From positions 1 to 41,201 of the forward strand of contig CAIMEE010000246.1 of the NCBI GenBank assembly GCA_903839865.1: a stretch of 41,201 bases of DNA, in the 5' to 3' direction. Shown piece after piece: positions 40,300 to 41,201 of the stretch; position 1 is the stretch's first letter, and each line of letters begins with the position of its first letter. This stretch comes from Enhydrobacter aerosaccus. Lineage in GTDB: Bacteria > Pseudomonadota > Alphaproteobacteria > Reyranellales > Reyranellaceae. The notes below the pieces were generated by a model, which made no database searches, was not told the origin of the DNA, and saw only the letters and a program-made list of their open reading frames with translations. The position numbers and the translations under genes are program-made.

Positions 40300-41199
40300 T
40301 TACGCGATCACTGGCGGTCGCGTCTTTCGGAGAAGGAAGTCGAGCATCAGCCGCCATCCGGTCTGGCACCCATCGAGCTGGAAGAGCTGGAGGAATCCGT
40401 GCGGCATGCCGTCCACGATCTGTAGCTCCTGCTCGACGCTGGCACGCTGCAGCGCAGCGGCCAGCACCGCCGCTTCGCCCCCAACGAAGCGGTCGGCACT
40501 GCCTTCCAGCAGGAAGCAGGGCGGCAACGATGCCGGCAACGAGGCGAGCTTGGGACTGACCAGTGGATCGGAGATCGAAGCGCTGCCGATGTAGTTCTTT
40601 ACCTGCAATTCCAGCCCGGGATGATGGTTCACCCGCTCCAGGGCGGCGGCGAGATCGTATACGCCGTAGAGCAGCAGCAGCGCCGACAGCTGATCACGAA
40701 AGGTCTGCGGGCCTCGCAGAGCTGCAGCCAAGGCCAGGTTGCCGCCGGCCGAGTCGCCGCCTACCGCGATGCTACTGCCGTCACCACCATAGCGGGCGAC
40801 CTGGCGCCTGATCCAGTCGACTGCCTGGCGTATGTCGTCGAGTGCCGCAGGAAAGGGATGCTCGGGCGCGAGGCGATAGTCGAGCATGACGGCGAGTACG
40901 CCATTGGCTGCGAACGTCATGCCGACCTTGCGGAAGCTGCTCGGGCTGCCGAAGCACCAACCGCCGCCATGCAAGTAGAGGATCACCGGGAATGGCCGCG
41001 CTCCACCTCCTGGTACAGCGATGTCGGCATGAAGAGCGCCGCCGAGATTGACCCGCTCGTGGAAAGCGCCGACCGCGGGCAGGTCACGATTGAGAAATTG
41101 CGCGGCATGATGTTCCCACGACACGCGGGCAGCGGCGATGTCGGCCGGCGGGTCCCAGTCAGACAAATCGCGCAGAATTTCGCGGTCCCGGTCGGTCAT
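40300..41199 (-). CDS. Alpha/beta hydrolase, hormone-sensitive-lipase family esterase
   Basis: A 299-aa esterase/lipase of family IV. The HGGG oxyanion motif is H77-G80 (LHGGGW), the nucleophile is the Ser of GGDSAGGN and the catalytic His the one in GMPHGF; an acidic residue sits in EGSADRF. ATG at 41199 is 2 bp from the window edge, so a longer start upstream cannot be excluded. The insertion sequence ends 9 bp beyond its stop, so the coding region looks whole, but its natural 3' untranslated region has been displaced. Confidence 0.92.
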   Translation of the reverse strand: MTDRDREILRDLSDWDPPADIAAARVSWEHHAAQFLNRDLPAVGAFHERVNLGGALHADIAVPGGGARPFPVILYLHGGGWCFGSPSSFRKVGMTFAANGVLAVMLDYRLAPEHPFPAALDDIRQAVDWIRRQVARYGGDGSSIAVGGDSAGGNLALAAALRGPQTFRDQLSALLLLYGVYDLAAALERVNHHPGLELQVKNYIGSASISDPLVSPKLASLPASLPPCFLLEGSADRFVGGEAAVLAAALQRASVEQELQIVDGMPHGFLQLFQLDGCQTGWRLMLDFLLRKTRPPVIA

Positions 41200-41201
41200 C
41201 A

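Noticed and set aside
1-41201. CRISPR arrays, tRNA or rRNA genes
   Set aside because: No regularly spaced repeats, and no cloverleaf or rRNA-like sequence noticed in the short intergenic gaps by eye; a tRNAscan or Infernal run would settle it.

Overview
The window is high-GC DNA from a bacterial chromosome, most likely a metabolically versatile soil or water alphaproteobacterium of the Hyphomicrobiales/Reyranella type. This is inferred from three things: a Rhizobium etli-type (ReAV) asparaginase, several stand-alone Bug/TctC solute-binding proteins, and a run of catabolic oxidoreductases. Genes are tightly packed. About 41 protein genes, one short leader-peptide gene and one insertion sequence fill the window. 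I found no rRNA, tRNA or CRISPR array.

Region 1 (1-8.4 kb) is catabolic: a 5'-truncated Baeyer-Villiger-type monooxygenase overlapping a GMC oxidoreductase, facing a four-gene minus-strand operon (GMC oxidoreductase, NHL propeller, D-2-hydroxyacid dehydrogenase, Bug binding protein). A SnoaL-like protein and a small exported protein follow. Region 2 (8.4-12.7 kb) is a minus-strand cassette whose four genes overlap or nearly touch: a 3-hydroxyisobutyrate-dehydrogenase-like enzyme, an Atz/Trz-type amidohydrolase, a second Bug protein and a MetE-C-like protein. Region 3 (12.7-14.9 kb) has a phospholipase D-like lipoprotein and a small secreted protein. Region 4 (14.9-19.1 kb) is a Rieske oxygenase / glutamine-synthetase-like ligase / amidase operon that recalls gamma-glutamylation routes for amine breakdown such as aniline oxidation.

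Region 5 (19.4-27 kb) runs mostly on the plus strand: an alpha/beta hydrolase, a family-4-like uracil-DNA glycosylase, an alcohol dehydrogenase, a glutathione S-transferase, then a NEW3-domain membrane protein with an ABC exporter and a GNAT-like protein that may start at CTG. A pseudouridine synthase follows on the minus strand. Region 6 (27-30.6 kb) has an amidase and an FAH-family enzyme divergent from a DHDPS-family lyase. Region 7 (30.6-31.3 kb) is the most unusual part: a near-consensus promoter, a leaderless 16-codon peptide gene with consecutive Trp-Tyr-Phe codons, competing RNA hairpins and a perfect intrinsic terminator, all ahead of a GNAT acetyltransferase. It has the layout of a ribosome-mediated transcription attenuator.

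Region 8 (31.3-38.7 kb) holds a small membrane protein, a second glutathione S-transferase, a cupin, an acyl-CoA synthetase, a cytochrome P450, a PP2C phosphatase, the ReAV-type asparaginase and a TrmA/RlmD-family RNA methyltransferase. Three of these genes appear to be transcribed as leaderless mRNAs. The window ends with a complete IS1182-family element (34-bp terminal inverted repeats matching at 32 positions), inserted just beyond the stop codon of an HSL-family esterase.
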